Below, piece by piece: positions 11,081 to 22,994 of a DNA stretch of 64,000 nt. A program made the position numbers and the translations under genes. Source of the stretch: Zygaena filipendulae (taxonomy: Eukaryota > Arthropoda > Insecta > Lepidoptera > Zygaenidae). The stretch's first letter is position 1; the number at the start of each line of letters is the position of its first letter. The stretch spans positions 1,007,001 to 1,071,000 of the forward strand of contig OU015673.1 of assembly GCA_907165275.2 (NCBI GenBank), given 5' to 3'. The notes under the pieces were generated by a model. It did no database searches. It saw only the letters and a program-made list of their open reading frames with translations, and was not told the DNA's origin.

Positions 11081-11266
11081 TCTAATATATATAAATCACG
11101 TGTCACGTTGTTTGTCCGCGATGGACTCCGAAACTACTGAACGGATTTTGATAAAATTTTGTAACCATTTATAATATGGTCCAACTTAAAAGATAGGATA
11201 GTTTTTATCCCGGAATTTCCGCGGGAAATCCGAAATTACCGCGGATGAAATCGCGGGGACAGCTAG
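11081..11266 (+). mobile_element. Helitron-like family B, array unit 1
   Basis: A|TC start, CTAG end at 11263-11266 and hairpin CCGCG-GATGAAAT-CGCGG. Only 3 bp separate it from the next unit. Confidence 0.7.
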
Positions 11267-11269
11267 TCT

Positions 11270-11546
11270 TCTAATATATATAAATAACGTGTCACGTTGT
11301 TTGTCCGCGATGGACTCCGAAACTACTGGACGGATTTTGATAAAATTTTGTAACCATTTATAATATGGTCCAACTTAAAAGATAGGATAGTTTTCATCCC
11401 AAAATTCCCGCGGGAACTCTGGAATTAATGCGGGGAACTGCTTATCACCGTAAACTACTGTCAGGGGTACAAAGAAGGAGTAAGAGTACTTTTTTCCCGG
11501 AATTAACTCCGAAATTACCGCGGATGAAACCGTGGGGGACAGCTAG
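11270..11546 (+). mobile_element. Helitron-like family B, array unit 2
   Basis: Longer B variant: after the usual first 150 bp it has an extra ~90-bp block (AATGCGGGGAACTGCTTATC ... GTACTTTTTTCCCGG) before the hairpin and CAGCTAG. The same long variant is present at 47584, 55741 and 63193. Confidence 0.7.
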
Positions 11547-11551
11547 TATAC

Positions 11552-11747
11552 TTATATTTTATATATATAAAAATGAATCCCTATCTCTTGGTCACGGCAT
11601 CACGCGTGAACGGCTGGACCGATTTAGGTAATTTTTTTTGTTGTGTTTCTTATTGTAAAGACAAGGTTTTATTAAAGAAGTTTGGAGTTCCTGCGGGAAT
11701 TTTGGAATTCCGAAATTCACGCGGGTGAAGCCGCGGGGCACCGCTAG
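11552..11747 (+). mobile_element. Helitron-like element, array unit 3, distinct subfamily
   Basis: Starts in TATATATATAAAAATGAATCC and ends GCGGGTGAAGCCGCGGGGCACCGCTAG. The hairpin is present but the interior differs from family B. Third head-to-tail unit in a row. Confidence 0.6.
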
Positions 11748-11776
11748 TATATATATATATATATATATGTATATAT
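11748..11776. repeat. (TA)n microsatellite
   Basis: Alternating TATATA run directly after the third Helitron-like unit. Confidence 0.8.
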
Positions 11777-11779
11777 TTC

Positions 11780-12345
11780 CGTTTAGAATTAAGGTATGTC
11801 GCCGGTGGGTGTCTTATTCGTTGGATAGTTGGCAAATTGTTCACACAAGAATTCGCTAGAGTCCCCGTTTGTGGAAGCGTAGCCACATGGCAATGTCTTT
11901 GTGAATTAAACTATCATAGCAAGTTGGACCACTAATTTTGATGCTAAGAAATTTAGTGACGGCTTTACGACATTCGTCACAGCCCCCTTAGTCAAGTTGA
12001 CAATGTATGATCGACAAGAAACTGGAGCGCGAAAAATGTATGATCGACCAAAAATTGGAGCGCGAAAAATTGGACTTGTGATTGGACAATTTTACGTGAC
12101 CACGCTACGTTCCTTGGCTTTGTATAGCGTTAACGATCATAAATTTTCAACTCGGTTAAGTTTGTGAAACTCACAATGGTTAACTGTCAGAGAATACCGT
12201 AAAGTTCGCCATTTGTACATTTTTGTGCAAGAAAGAATAAAGAAATATATAAAAAAAAAACCCACAAACCCGACCTACCCTCACGGTAGGGTGCAAGTTT
12301 GTTTCTCCCCGACGACCGCGAACGGCGCGCGTGCGACGTGAGACT
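11780..12345. other. No gene seen
   Basis: Mixed-composition sequence with a short near-duplicate phrase (ATGTATGATCGAC, AAAATTGGAGCGCGAAAAAT region, 12004-12070). No convincing ORF. Confidence 0.4.
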
Positions 12346-12349
12346 CGTG

Positions 12350-12410
12350 GGAGTGGTCCCCCTCGGGAACTCCGAAACATCGCGAGTGAAACCGCGAGGT
12401 GCAGCTAGTA
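12350..12410 (+). mobile_element. Helitron-like 3'-end fragment
   Basis: GGGAACTCCGAAACATCGCGAGTGAAACCGCGAGGTGCAGCTAGT-type end with the CGCG-GTGAAAC-CGCG hairpin. The 5' part is missing. Confidence 0.55.
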
Positions 12411-12576
12411 CTCATGTATATTGTGAAATGATAACGTTAATCACGCTTAGCATGGAAAGAGTGCCCGGTCCTCGCACGTCCGTAAAAAAGCTTCGCTTCA
12501 ATACTGCCTATAAATAATTTTCTCAGTGACGTAAGACAAGGAAGTAAAGAAGAAAGAAAAAGAGAGATCCAAATAT

Positions 12577-12941
12577 TTTTTCATTACTCATACTCGGAAA
12601 GTAGGTCTGAAGTTGCCTGAGAAGCGGGTTGAAAGTAACCCTTTTCAGCCCTAGGGAGAATCGCTTTCAACTGACAGCTGGATACTGCAGAAACTCAAGT
12701 TTTTTTTTATGTCATAGGGGGCATACTTACTGGCCAGTAGCACACCTAATGGTTGATTTATGTAAAATAAAATTCACTCATTTTTTTCTTTAGCTAATTC
12801 CTATTTTTATTTTGACTTTCCTTGCATTCGTAATGAAAAGCACAGTGTTATCCTCGGGAGAAAGACTTATTTAGTCCCTCGATCTATTTCCCGTCTCGGG
12901 ACTGAATAAGTTACTTTCACCCCTAGGATAACAATGTACTA
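12577..12941 (+). mobile_element. Repeat F copy 2, with hairpin insert
   Basis: Same ends as 10424-10791 but a different centre. Relative to copy 1 it carries a ~40-bp extra segment, 12865-12911, that is itself an inverted repeat (ACTTATTTAGTCCC / GGGACTGAATAAGT, 13 of 14 matching). Confidence 0.65.
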
Positions 12942-13447
12942 TTTATCTATGGTGTATGGCGTATGCCCTTTTAAGTAGTAGGTTGTTTCTACGCATATCT
13001 ACTAGTGTAAGTAATATTGAACAAGGATAATGGTGAAATGAAGTGAACAAAATTTTTCGCATATTTTCGACGAACATTCCTCAATATTGACCGCTGGCAG
13101 TGGAGGTTAAATATTTAATAATCAATTTGGCGACCTAATCATTGACCGGAGTGGAATCATGAAAAATTCCAGAGACGGTAGTGTATTTTGTCTACACTTG
13201 AGCCGATGTTGGACGGACGACGGACTCTTTATTTATTTACCAACACTATGTCTTTCTGTACACACCCGGACAATTGGAAGTGCACAGTTTCATACCCTCT
13301 GTCTCCCGAAGGGCTAAGTCTATGGACTTACATTTGCTAGGATCTTTACTCACTTCCTTTGCCTCGTCTACATTCTTAGTTCTTCGCATATAAGAACATA
13401 GTTTCCTATAGCTCATCATGATTGTCTATAATTTAAGGACATCCTCT
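12942..13447. other. No gene seen
   Basis: Unique sequence; no recognised repeat family or ORF. Confidence 0.4.
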
Positions 13448-13451
13448 ATCT

Positions 13452-13687
13452 GGACATAGATAAGCAATAGTATGTTAACCCACACTGGAGAAATTTTGAG
13501 TAAATCGTGTTTTTAAAGTAGGAGCGCCATTTTGTATCAACATTTTTTATGTTCAATATTTAGTTACATATTTAAGCAATGTAATAAGGTAAACACATAA
13601 TTAAAAAACGTTCCCTAACTCTCAATAAATCGTTCTGAATCAGTAACTTAATTTTGTGGGTTAACATGTTATTGCTTATCTGCGTCC
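13452..13687. mobile_element. MITE-D copy 2, ATCT duplication
   Basis: 236 bp, GGACATAGATAAGC start and GCTTATCTGCGTCC end. ATCT occurs at 13448-13451 and 13688-13691. Confidence 0.8.
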
Positions 13688-13995
13688 ATCTGAGATACGC
13701 GTATACGTACCATAATATATCCGATATAAGCTGTTTATACTTTGTTTTTACATCTCATATATAAGTATATTTGGCGAAACTTAAACATCGAAAGTTGATT
13801 GATTGGATATACAAACAACCAGTCAATCAATTATCACCGTTTATTAATAACATCAAAATTAGTTTATAAGATGCCATGCCAAATGCAATATTTTTCACAT
13901 AGATCATCTGCAAGTTTTTTTTTTAACGATAAAGCATATAAGCAACGTTTTTCCAATTAAAATATCAAGTGAAAATATATTCGTGCTGTTTAGCG

Positions 13996-14470
13996 TTAAT
14001 GTCAGAGTTCCCGCAGGAATTCCGGAATAAAAAGTACCCTATGTTCTTTTCTGTACCCCTGAAAACGCGTATGAAAAATTTCATGCCGATCGGTTAAGTA
14101 GTTAAGCCGTGAAAGATCACATTCTCATTTATACTAATACTGGCTGTTTGCCGCGGTTTCACCCACGGTAGTTTAGGAGTTCCCGTGGAAATTCCGCGAT
14201 AAAAGTACACTATATCCTTCTCTGTATTCCTGACAACGTGTACACAAAATTTCATGATGATCGGTTGTGCGTAAGTAAGGATTATAAAGAGGTAAAGTTT
14301 GTGAGTTTGTGACGTTATAGGGGGGTAATCTTTGGATCTACACTGAACCGATTTTGAAAATTCTTTCACTTATAGGAAGCTACGGTAATCCTGAGTGACA
14401 TAGGGTACTTTTTATTCCGAATTTTCAATGAGAACTCTGAAATTACCGCTAGTTTATAATATTAGTTTGG
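13996..14470. mobile_element. Cluster of three Helitron-like family A fragments
   Basis: Two minus-strand pieces (13996-14135, and about 14139-14283 starting ACTGGCTGTTTGCCGCGG) are followed by a plus-strand piece (14284-14470, ATTATAAAGAGG to GAAATTACCGCTAG). The pieces meet tail to tail and head to head, so this is a nested or rearranged cluster. Confidence 0.5.
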
Positions 14471-14835
14471 ATTATTTTTTTGGGCATTTCTATTGTCCGC
14501 CAGTGGCGTCTACGGGCACGTAGCGTTCCGCCGTGGACAATATCTCTGGCGCTGAGATATATGGCCGGCGTAAGGGCCTAGGGTCAACGCAATTGGTTAC
14601 GTCATGAGAGCTTTAAAAATTTCAGCTCATTGCTGATTGACTACTTCACTGAAACAGTTTGGGTTAATATCGTTATTTGACCGCATCTGCGACCGAACCG
14701 GTACGAGTTTGCTTGTATCTTGCAAAATCTTCGGAACGATATGTCATCGACAGAAATCAACATCTGTACCTTAACGATTTGCTTTAGTCACCAAAGGATT
14801 AGTTTGAGGTTATAAAAGCATTAATATTTAACAGT

Positions 14836-15000
14836 CATTTTAATGATTACTTAATTTAAAGTAAAGATTTTTAAAACAAAATTGCCGCAATCAGAGACGT
14901 TTATTAAAATAATGTTAATTGGCATTTAACAAAATTCAATTTAATTAAGTAATCTTTAGTTAAAATTAAGTAAACATTAAAATGACTCTGAGTGCGGCCG
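14836..15000. mobile_element. MITE-E copy 2, left end eroded
   Basis: ATTTTAATGATTACTTAATT ... GATTTTTAAAACAAAATTGC ... CATTAAAATGACTCTGAGTG then CGGCCG. The right arm is complete and the left arm lacks its CGCACTCAGAG end. Confidence 0.65.
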
Positions 15001-15982
15001 TATGACATAATTTTAAAAGTATAATATAATTATAATGTTGAACTAAAAATAAATTACAATAAATTTTAGTGACAAGGTTTGATCTATTTTTCACATTTTT
15101 AATTTGAAATTTTCTCTAAGTAATTGTCACAATACATACCTACATATTTACATAATTATGTGCTTATATTATGTACCTAGGTTTACATAAGCGTGTTATG
15201 TTATACCAAAACTGTTATAATAATACCAGCACTAAAACCTTATGTAACTTTTTTTTATAATAAGTTCTATCTACATGACGTAGTTGTAGATACTAATGAA
15301 ATCATAAATAAAAAAAACCACCTACCACTATTATTATCTGTACGTGATTTTTAATAAAACTATCGAACACGACAAAGTACAATTCACAAATCATCCTAAC
15401 ATAAAATTCTCTGCTCCAATTGTTGGAATCTGTATTTGACAGTACAAGTTTTATGCCACTGGCAACTGCACCAATACCGTCACATCGTGATACGGTAAAG
15501 TGAACCTTATCGCGTTCGTTTTAAGAACGATGAGACACGCTTGGGTAAGTCGGTGATGTGATATACACAATTTGATGGCGGCTAAAAGTTGTCTCGTACA
15601 TATTGGAAATGCAAATTGTTTAAATATGGTATATTTTGTAACTTTGTTGGTACTTGTTAGTAGATAATACAGTTTTCCAATTGCTGCTATTATTATTGTA
15701 AATGAGTAAGTTTATACGTTTGTCCTTCTTTCATATAGCAACTGCAGTAGGTACAGCGTTATTCAGTGCCATTTGTCTAGAAGCCAGCAACCTAACCGTT
15801 ACACCACTGACTGAACTGACGGTGAGTTGAATCCTAGTAAAGAAGTAGTCAGTGATTACCTTGAGGTTGCGAGTTTAATATTATGTATTGTAGGTACACA
15901 TTTACAAAAAAGGATATTATAAGTATTAAATCAGTTTCCTGACAATAAAAGCTTTACTTAGTTTGGTACTAGAGGGGGTGTT
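15001..15982. other. No gene seen
   Basis: AT-rich unique DNA with no recognised element or ORF. Confidence 0.4.
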
Positions 15983-16178
15983 ATGTAACTTTTGTTTCTA
16001 TCATTTTTCAGTTGCAATAAAAAACATGGCAGTTTTGCGATTACAATATGGACTTTTTGACACCTACAATATCAAGCAATTAACCAAAATAAACATAGGC
16101 ACTTAAAAAGTTGACATGATTAATTAATCATTAAATCGATATTTTTCTGATCGAAACTGAAATATGATAGCAACAGTA
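15983..16178 (+). mobile_element. MITE-Q copy 1, degenerate right end
   Basis: Starts TGTAACTTTTGTTTCTATCA, matches 24601-24824 over most of its length (GTTTTGCGATTACAATATG, CAAAATAAACATA, AACTGAAATATGATAGCAAC), and loses the terminal repeat at the right. Confidence 0.65.
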
Positions 16179-16654
16179 TAGTTAAATAACCGCCCTGAAG
16201 ATGGCGCTGTATGAAAAAATCCAAGCAATAGGTACTTTTACTTCCCGACGTAACAATAAGATTTATTTAATAATACAGAGCTAGCTGAAGGATTATGTGA
16301 TACACAATACATAAACTTAAACATACAGATTCGATAAATATACACTTCAACGCGACACATCTGGAGTTTCTGAAGGAATCCCGAAATTGACGCAGGTAAT
16401 AGAAGGTAGGTGAATAAAAAAAAAAAAATTATTCCCCTAGGACTATGATGCGGATTTGTTTTCCACGTCTCGAGACTCTTATTCCCTTATTGCAGCTCTA
16501 TGACTGTCATGTGACAAAGGATCTCAAGACTTGAGCCCTCGTGCCACCTCGAGAAACTATTCAGTTGAAGCTAAAGTGGTTCTATTTTAAGAAAACTTGA
16601 TGTCTACGTTGGGTCTCGACCTTAATTTTAACAGCATTTCTTTTCTTTTCCTGG

Positions 16655-16890
16655 TGTTAGCGATTCATATTTTGTATAAAGTCTAGAGGAGTGATGGCCA
16701 CATCACATCCCTCTTGACAGGTGACATAAAACGTCATGTGACGCGTATTTGGGGTGGAAGCCGTCAACGGTGAGTGAGATCGGCATTATCGTTTGTGGAA
16801 TTGGCGCGAGGGCACGCACGCGCGCATTTACTTTGTGATACAGTAAATAAAACAGTTGCTTAATGTATTAATCGAGTATCATTTCTAACA
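16655..16890 (+). repeat. LTR, left copy of the LARD-like element
   Basis: TGTTAG...CTAACA termini, TATAAA at 16675-16680, AATAAA at 16846-16851, and a GC-rich CGCACGCGCGC stretch in between. Promoter and polyadenylation roles are inferred from position. Confidence 0.75.
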
Positions 16891-17060
16891 GTTCAGAAGT
16901 GCGGTAAAGAAACCAAACACCCATGGCCAGGACTAAGGCGCTCCGGTGCATCACACCAGGCGCCAGGCGCAGACCGGGTAAGCGACGGTGCTGCCCTGTG
17001 CATATTCTCAAGGTGCGGCCTGACGACGAAACATAAGACCAGAAAACCAAGTTCAATCTG
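16891..17060 (+). other. Leader-like segment after the left LTR
   Basis: GC-richer than the rest of the interior. Holds a 37-codon ORF starting ATGGCCAGGACTAAG (16923-17036) and a donor-like GGTATGT at about 17058. It may be a relic of an ancestral leader or gag start. No family is recognised. Confidence 0.3.
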
Positions 17061-18407
17061 GTATGTACTTACCTAGTGTCTTCGTTTAATGCTGAAAGCG
17101 AGAAGATACAGCGGTATCTACTGAATATGTGAACGCTGGATGAGTCTTTGTTTAGCATACAACACGCAACATTATGCATAGTTTAATATATTGATATACA
17201 TATAACGGTATTTACAGAATACGTAAAGGCTGGTTTATTTCTTCTTTTAGTTGTCATACAAAATAAGTTTCAGACATTATATAGTTAAAATTTATATCTA
17301 CCCACATAGCAGTGTTTACTGATATAAAGGTTGTAATTTTCCCTTTTCTGAAAGCCATGGTGCAAGTTTACCCACCTAGGTAGGTGTGTAAAAAAGAAAA
17401 AAAAAAGTAACTAATGTTTATCACGAAAGGTGTAACAACACCATGGACCAATTAATTAATTAGTTCAATTGATCCATGAACAACACGAAAGTTAGCTGAG
17501 TTGCATAGTTTTTCTTTTGTCTCATAGGATCTCCTATGCAAGTTAATAGTTCCCAGCTCTGATATCAAGTTAGTTAGCATGCCTACCTACTATTTGAATG
17601 AAGTATCTAATAATCATGCAAACAGACAAAGCTTCATTGAATCATTTAGTATAAATCTGTGGATGCAGTAATGTTATTTTGATTAAAGAATTATCTAATC
17701 TTACAGTCTAGTGGGTAATAATATTGTACCTACCTGTGCTTTAGAAATAATCTCTTATGATTTTTCTTATGATAAAAGACTAATATTAGTGACTACCTTC
17801 AAATAAAAAAAAAAAAAAAATAGAACATCAATTTTGTGACCGAAGTATTCACTCATAATTTATTACAGTGCCTTTCCTAAGTTTCTTGTATGAGGGGATT
17901 GCTTCTATCTGAAGTCGAGATCTAACTTTAGCTGTGGTTAACCTTAATTAGAAAAAGAAATTTGGTAATTCTTTCAACTTCAAAACTAGCCAAATTTTGA
18001 AAACGTGCAGCTACCTAAACAGCTTAGTAAAGAGTCAATCAGTAGCAAATATCGCTTAGTGACTAGGGTTGTAACACCGTAGTAGGGGCTTGAGTTTTAT
18101 CCCTAGGAGATGTAGCAAGACTTTCAAAAATAGCAGTAAAAAAATGAGACTAGCAAGCAAAACTAGGTAAATTCAAAAGAAAATCATCAAAGCTTTGAGA
18201 TACTCCGCGGTTTCACCCACGTTAATTTGAGGAAAACCCTACAAAATATATTTATTTAGGGACGACAGTTTTGATGTGTATGGTTCTAAATCTAGAATAG
18301 AAGTCCGTCAAAACCATAATGAAAATACAAATCAGAATATACAGTTTGAAATTTATAAAAATAATTACATTAGAATACAAAATATTATAACAGTTACAAT
18401 AAGTATA
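17061..18407. other. Interior of LARD-like element, no ORF
   Basis: AT-rich; a perfect ATTAATTAATTAGTTCAAT-type local inverted repeat at 17451-17475 around CCAATTAATTAATTAG. A Helitron-like scrap (CTCCGCGGTTTCACCC) sits near 18204. Confidence 0.4.
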
Positions 18408-18622
18408 GGCCATAGATAAGCAATGGTGCGTTACCTAAACTGGCGAAAGTTTGAGTAAATTGTATCTTAAAATTGTAGCATTTTTTTTGTAGCAATTCTT
18501 TTGTGTTTAATATTTTGATGGTATTTGAACAATGTAATAAGGTAAACACATAATTGAAAAACATTCTATAACTCTTGATAAAGCGTCTTGTATCAATAAC
18601 TTAATTGTGTTGGTTATCGTGG
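18408..18622. mobile_element. MITE-D copy 3, degenerate
   Basis: GGCCATAGATAAGCAATG, GTAATAAGGTAAACACATAA and TATCAATAACTTAATT in family order, with both ends damaged. It is clearly older than its host element's identical LTRs. Confidence 0.65.
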
Positions 18623-18880
18623 GCCAATTGTAACATAAAGTTACCTTATAACATCAGCTATCCACCTGTAACAAATGTTTGAACTTGCTTCGGTGTACCT
18701 GCCTCAAAGATTATTCGGAGCACAAAGATTTCATCTTCTATTAAAACGTAATGACCATAATACATCATGCATCTGGTAGAAAGCTGTTTGACACTAACTG
18801 TGTCCGGTTTCACTTGTGCGAAACTCGTTTTGTAAAAAGATTCCTTTTCTTGACGCCCATTTAAATGGATTAAATCCCTT

Positions 18881-19207
18881 ATGTTACTTCAAGCTAAGCT
18901 TGATTTACCTGCGGAAACCGCGTGGTAATCCGTTCATTAGTTTCGAAGGTTAGCGTGAACGGACACGCAGATTCTACTCTTTTATTGTGTTGCCTTTATG
19001 TTGCTTCAAGCTGAGCTTGATTTACCCGTGAAGACCGCATGGTAAGCCGTTCATTAGTTTCGAAGGTTAGCGTGAACGAACACGTAGATTCTACTCTTTT
19101 ATTGTGTTGCCTTTATGTTGCTTCAAGCTAAGCTTGATTTACCTGCGAAAACCGCATGTTAATCCGTTCATTAGTTTCGAAGATTAGCATGTACGGACAC
19201 GCAGATT
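18881..19207 (+). repeat. 117-bp tandem triplication
   Basis: ATGTTxCTTCAAGCTxAGCT starts at 18881, 18998 and 19115, a constant 117-bp period, with about 2.8 units. Each unit holds ATCCGTTCATTAGTTTCGAA and ends CAGATTCTACTCTTTTATTG. The unit resembles the interior of the Helitron-like copy at 27041-27560. Confidence 0.85.
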
Positions 19208-21966
19208 CTAATCTAGATAATAATTAGATTCTAATTAGTGTCGATAGATTACAAACAGACACTTCAATATTATTTAACTGCAAAAATGTAGGTAAAACAG
19301 AAAATTAATAACGCAGGAAAGTAATTTTATGGTGATTACTGAATCGATGGTTTAGTAAATCAGAGAAATAATACAATACCTAATACTAAAGAAAGGTATA
19401 GTTTAAAATTGAATAAGTACACTAAAACACGACATAGAAGACTAAATAAGTCCCGTGAAAAAAAAAAATCTCTAAAATAAAGTATAAAATAGAGATACTA
19501 CCAGGGTTTCTTAACCTTTATAATTCATATGATCTGAATAGGGCGTCATCACCAATGTAGTCGTTGATTGACTAACATTCAATAAAGGTTATGATATATC
19601 CATTCGTTGTTTTAATGCATTGACCAAACGTCAATATCGAGGTTTAGAATGTAAACTTACAATAATCGTACATGTACTAGTATAGATTATTGAAAGCCGC
19701 AGGTAGGTACCGAAAAACGCGTGTCGAGTTAATCTTCGTTATTTCAGTCACCTATGTATTTTGAACTCATCTATTTTGTACTCCGAGCTGGTGGTTTTGT
19801 AGATAATTAACCGTAACCATGTTTGAGTAGGGATCAGTGTAGTATTATCGTTGGCGTTTCGCCAGAATTGAAGAAAAAGAAGAAAATATTGTCATTTTAT
19901 GTGCAATAAAGGATTAAATAGTAATAATATTAATAATGATATAGTATAACTTCAGTACACCACTTAGATTCACAACGAGGATTACTTAAACCAAAAAGGA
20001 CCTACATAATAGTGGATTCCCTAATAGAGTAGTCTGAACTCTCTCAGTTTTTTTTTAAAAAAAATCGCCCAGTGTTCCGTTTTCACTCAATGTGATAAAG
20101 GTATTAGAATGTTGTGTTGATGCAAAAGATATCATGTTAGTATCACTTTGCCGAGTCGGCAATGGAAGGCACACTCTTATAAACAATTAATTTGTCAATC
20201 ATTATAACAGTAATTTCCAGAATAAATCCAAGTATATTCTCATAGTGACAAGAACTAACAGTAAATTGATAATATATATCGTATACTTCAATTACCCATA
20301 ATATGAATATTGTGGAGGACCAAGTAGACCCCCTGTCTAATAATCACCCTTTTAATATCCATGCTATTCTTCTTCGACTACAGCTCTGTTAGAGTATTGC
20401 GCTAAGGTGAAGAATATTTGTTTATCATGAAGAATGGTATGGTATTAGTATGGTGTTCAATAAATTACAAACAGAACGAAGAGAGTCCTAACCAATATTT
20501 AGTAAACTAGGTACCTATCCTTGAAATATGACAAAATAAGTTATCGGCTTTAGCAATCTTCGACCATATTCCACAACTTTATAGAATATCATGGCATAGA
20601 TATTAGGGATAATGTTTTAGAGAAACTATTTAAGACAGTAAACAATACTAAAATAAATTCAAAGGACTTTGAGCTTACCCTAGTAAAACTTATCTTCGCA
20701 AAGTGTTAATTATCCAAGATAGATAGATACACATCACACCAGTAAGTGACATTAAGATATGTTAAATAAACTGAATGAGACAAAGCCTTGTAATAATGTA
20801 ATAGATAATACCAAATATAAAATATAAGAGTTGATCAGGGCTTAATTGCATCAGTATGATACCTTGTGTGTTTACGATTTACTAGCAAAATAACGTAGTT
20901 GCCCTGTTGAGCACCCTGTATCTTGTAAGGGCCTCCCTTAGTGAAAAATTTATAGACATGAACGACTACATAATCTACGATGCCTCTTTGGATAAATCAT
21001 GTCACTGGATTTCGTAGAAAATCGAAAATCGTAGTATCGTTAGATCTATCTTGACTATCAAAGATATTTTGTATAGCTGTTTTACGGCTAAAACGCATTC
21101 CGCTTAGCAGAACGCGAACATAGTCATGTTATGTAACATTAGTAGAAACTAATAGTACTTACAAAGAAGCGTAGAAAAGTAGACTTAAGCAAACGGGTAA
21201 CTTTGGACCTATTTTCTTCGTAATGGTGAATTTTAGTAAAAAGAAAATACGTCTTCATTATTCAGTCTCATAAGACACAGAGAAAATAGTATGATAACTA
21301 GCGACCATGTAGGCGGTGTAGGCGCATTACGGTCGCAACGAAGCAATTACTCTAACTTTCCCGAAACTCCCCTTGCTGGCACCTCGAATGTATTTCCCAC
21401 AATATTTCCAAAACTGAAATTTTGAAACAGTGACTGGGTAGAAAAGTGACCGAACGGCGGCGTTCTACCTACATTCATTATGCCAGTAAATGTATTTGTG
21501 CACTATGGTCTTGTGCACGGGAGTCACCCGGCGATACTAGTTTTCATCCTAAACTGAGTTGTTGCCTCTTCTATCTATTCTGTGGTAAAAGGTTCGCGGT
21601 CAGAATTTAACAACTCTGTCGAGTTATTGAATTGCAATAATAATCCCTTAATATCTGGGTCACCGAGCTTCGCTCGTTGTGTATAGCGCCATCTGTTTTT
21701 AAGTAGAAAACAAACACTCATATTTCATTGCCTGAAAACACGGATGAAGCGACGCTTTCAAAAATGAAACCTAGCTAGATTGATTAATCGCCCCCGAAAC
21801 CCCCGGCATACTAAATTTCATAAAAATTGTTGGAGCAGTAGTAACAGTAATAAAATTGAAGAGTTTGTTGTGAACAGATTCTTGAAGTAGGTACTTTTCA
21901 CAAGTAGAACTATTTAAGTTATTTAATTTACTGATAGCGTAAATTGAGGCAACGAGCCAATGAACT
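19208..21966. other. Interior of LARD-like element, no ORF
   Basis: About 2.76 kb of AT-rich sequence with no recognisable repeat family and no ORF of note. Confidence 0.45.
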
Positions 21967-22850
21967 GGTTTATTTATTTATTTATTTGTTTAAGTACACA
22001 AAACAGATTGTAGTCATTACGATTTTTACTTATTGTAGTGTATTATTATATGTTCCGACCACAAACCAGAGATATGCATACCTAGAAAGACTAAAAATAT
22101 CGAGCGAAGTACAAAGTAATATTTAAATTTATTTTGATATTTATGGATCTCAGAAAAATAGAACCACAATTAGCAAGTGCGACGGAGGTAGTCGTTGATA
22201 TTTTTTAAGTATACCCTAAAATTACAATTAAAACGTCCACATCTGCACCTTTAGCGACGAGCTCATTATATTGGCGACACATCCGTACAACTGGATTGTA
22301 AAAAGATGTGTTGTTAGTGAATATCCGAAGTGAGAAGGTATTGGGACGTCGAGAGCGATAATTGGTGTTGAAATTTAAAAGTGATAGGATGTAAGGGCTA
22401 CCGATCTGGTGGTGTATTATTTTATGTAGCAGGATCTGGTCTCTACCCTTGCGACGGGTTTCTAAAGAGATCATACCGAATCTGTTCAACCTGTCCCCGT
22501 ACGTCTGAAGCGATCTTGTGGAATTTTTATACCTGAAAGTAATTAACTTTAGACAGCGTTTTTGAACTCTTTCAATTCGGTCAATGTGCACCGTGTAGTA
22601 AGGAGACCATACAACCGAGTTGTATTCGAGAGTACTTCTGACGAGGGTGCAGTAGAGATAAATGATGCTAGCGGGTCTTTTTTAAAACCTTTGGTGGATC
22701 TGGAGATGAAGCCCAACAGACTGAGGCTTCTATTAATTACATGATCATTATGGTATCTAAATGTAAGTTTTTCGTCAAATATTATACCTAAGTCTTTAGC
22801 TAACTGGTATTGCTTTGGAATTTTTCTTGTTGTTTATGGTCAGACCATGG
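21967..22850 (-). mobile_element. 5'-truncated jockey/CR1-like LINE
   Basis: On the minus strand, coding similar to the C-terminal part of LINE reverse transcriptases. One frame covers about 22850-22592 (AKDLGIIFDEKLTF then a HVINRSLSLLGFI region). A 128-residue frame covers 22591-22205 (IERVQKRCLKLITF, SLETRRKGRDQILLHKI, NPVVRMCRQYNEL). The two need a frame change, so the copy is dead. A ~215-bp 3' UTR follows, then an (AAATA)n-type tail at about 21990-21967. Clade call is from memory of the motif pattern. Confidence 0.7.
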
Positions 22851-22994
22851 AGCGAGCGTGCTGCCGATGGCTACCTGCTGACACCGCAGTGAGCGTGCTG
22901 CCTGAATGTGAAATAATAAACCCCGGAGCGAGCGTGCGTCCATCGATCAGCATTGGAGCGAGCGCGCTACCTATCGTGATGACAGGACGTTGGA
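22851..22994 (+). repeat. GC-rich GGAGCGAGCG direct repeats
   Basis: The motif GAGCGAGCGTGCTGCC and variants (GTGAGCGTGCTGCC, GGAGCGAGCGTGCG, GGAGCGAGCGCGCTACC) recur four times at irregular spacing, leading into the 68-bp array. Confidence 0.6.

Noticed and set aside
16923..17036. 37-codon ORF starting with the residues MARTK, as histone H3 does
   Set aside because: Similarity stops after five residues; the rest does not follow H3. Treated as chance.
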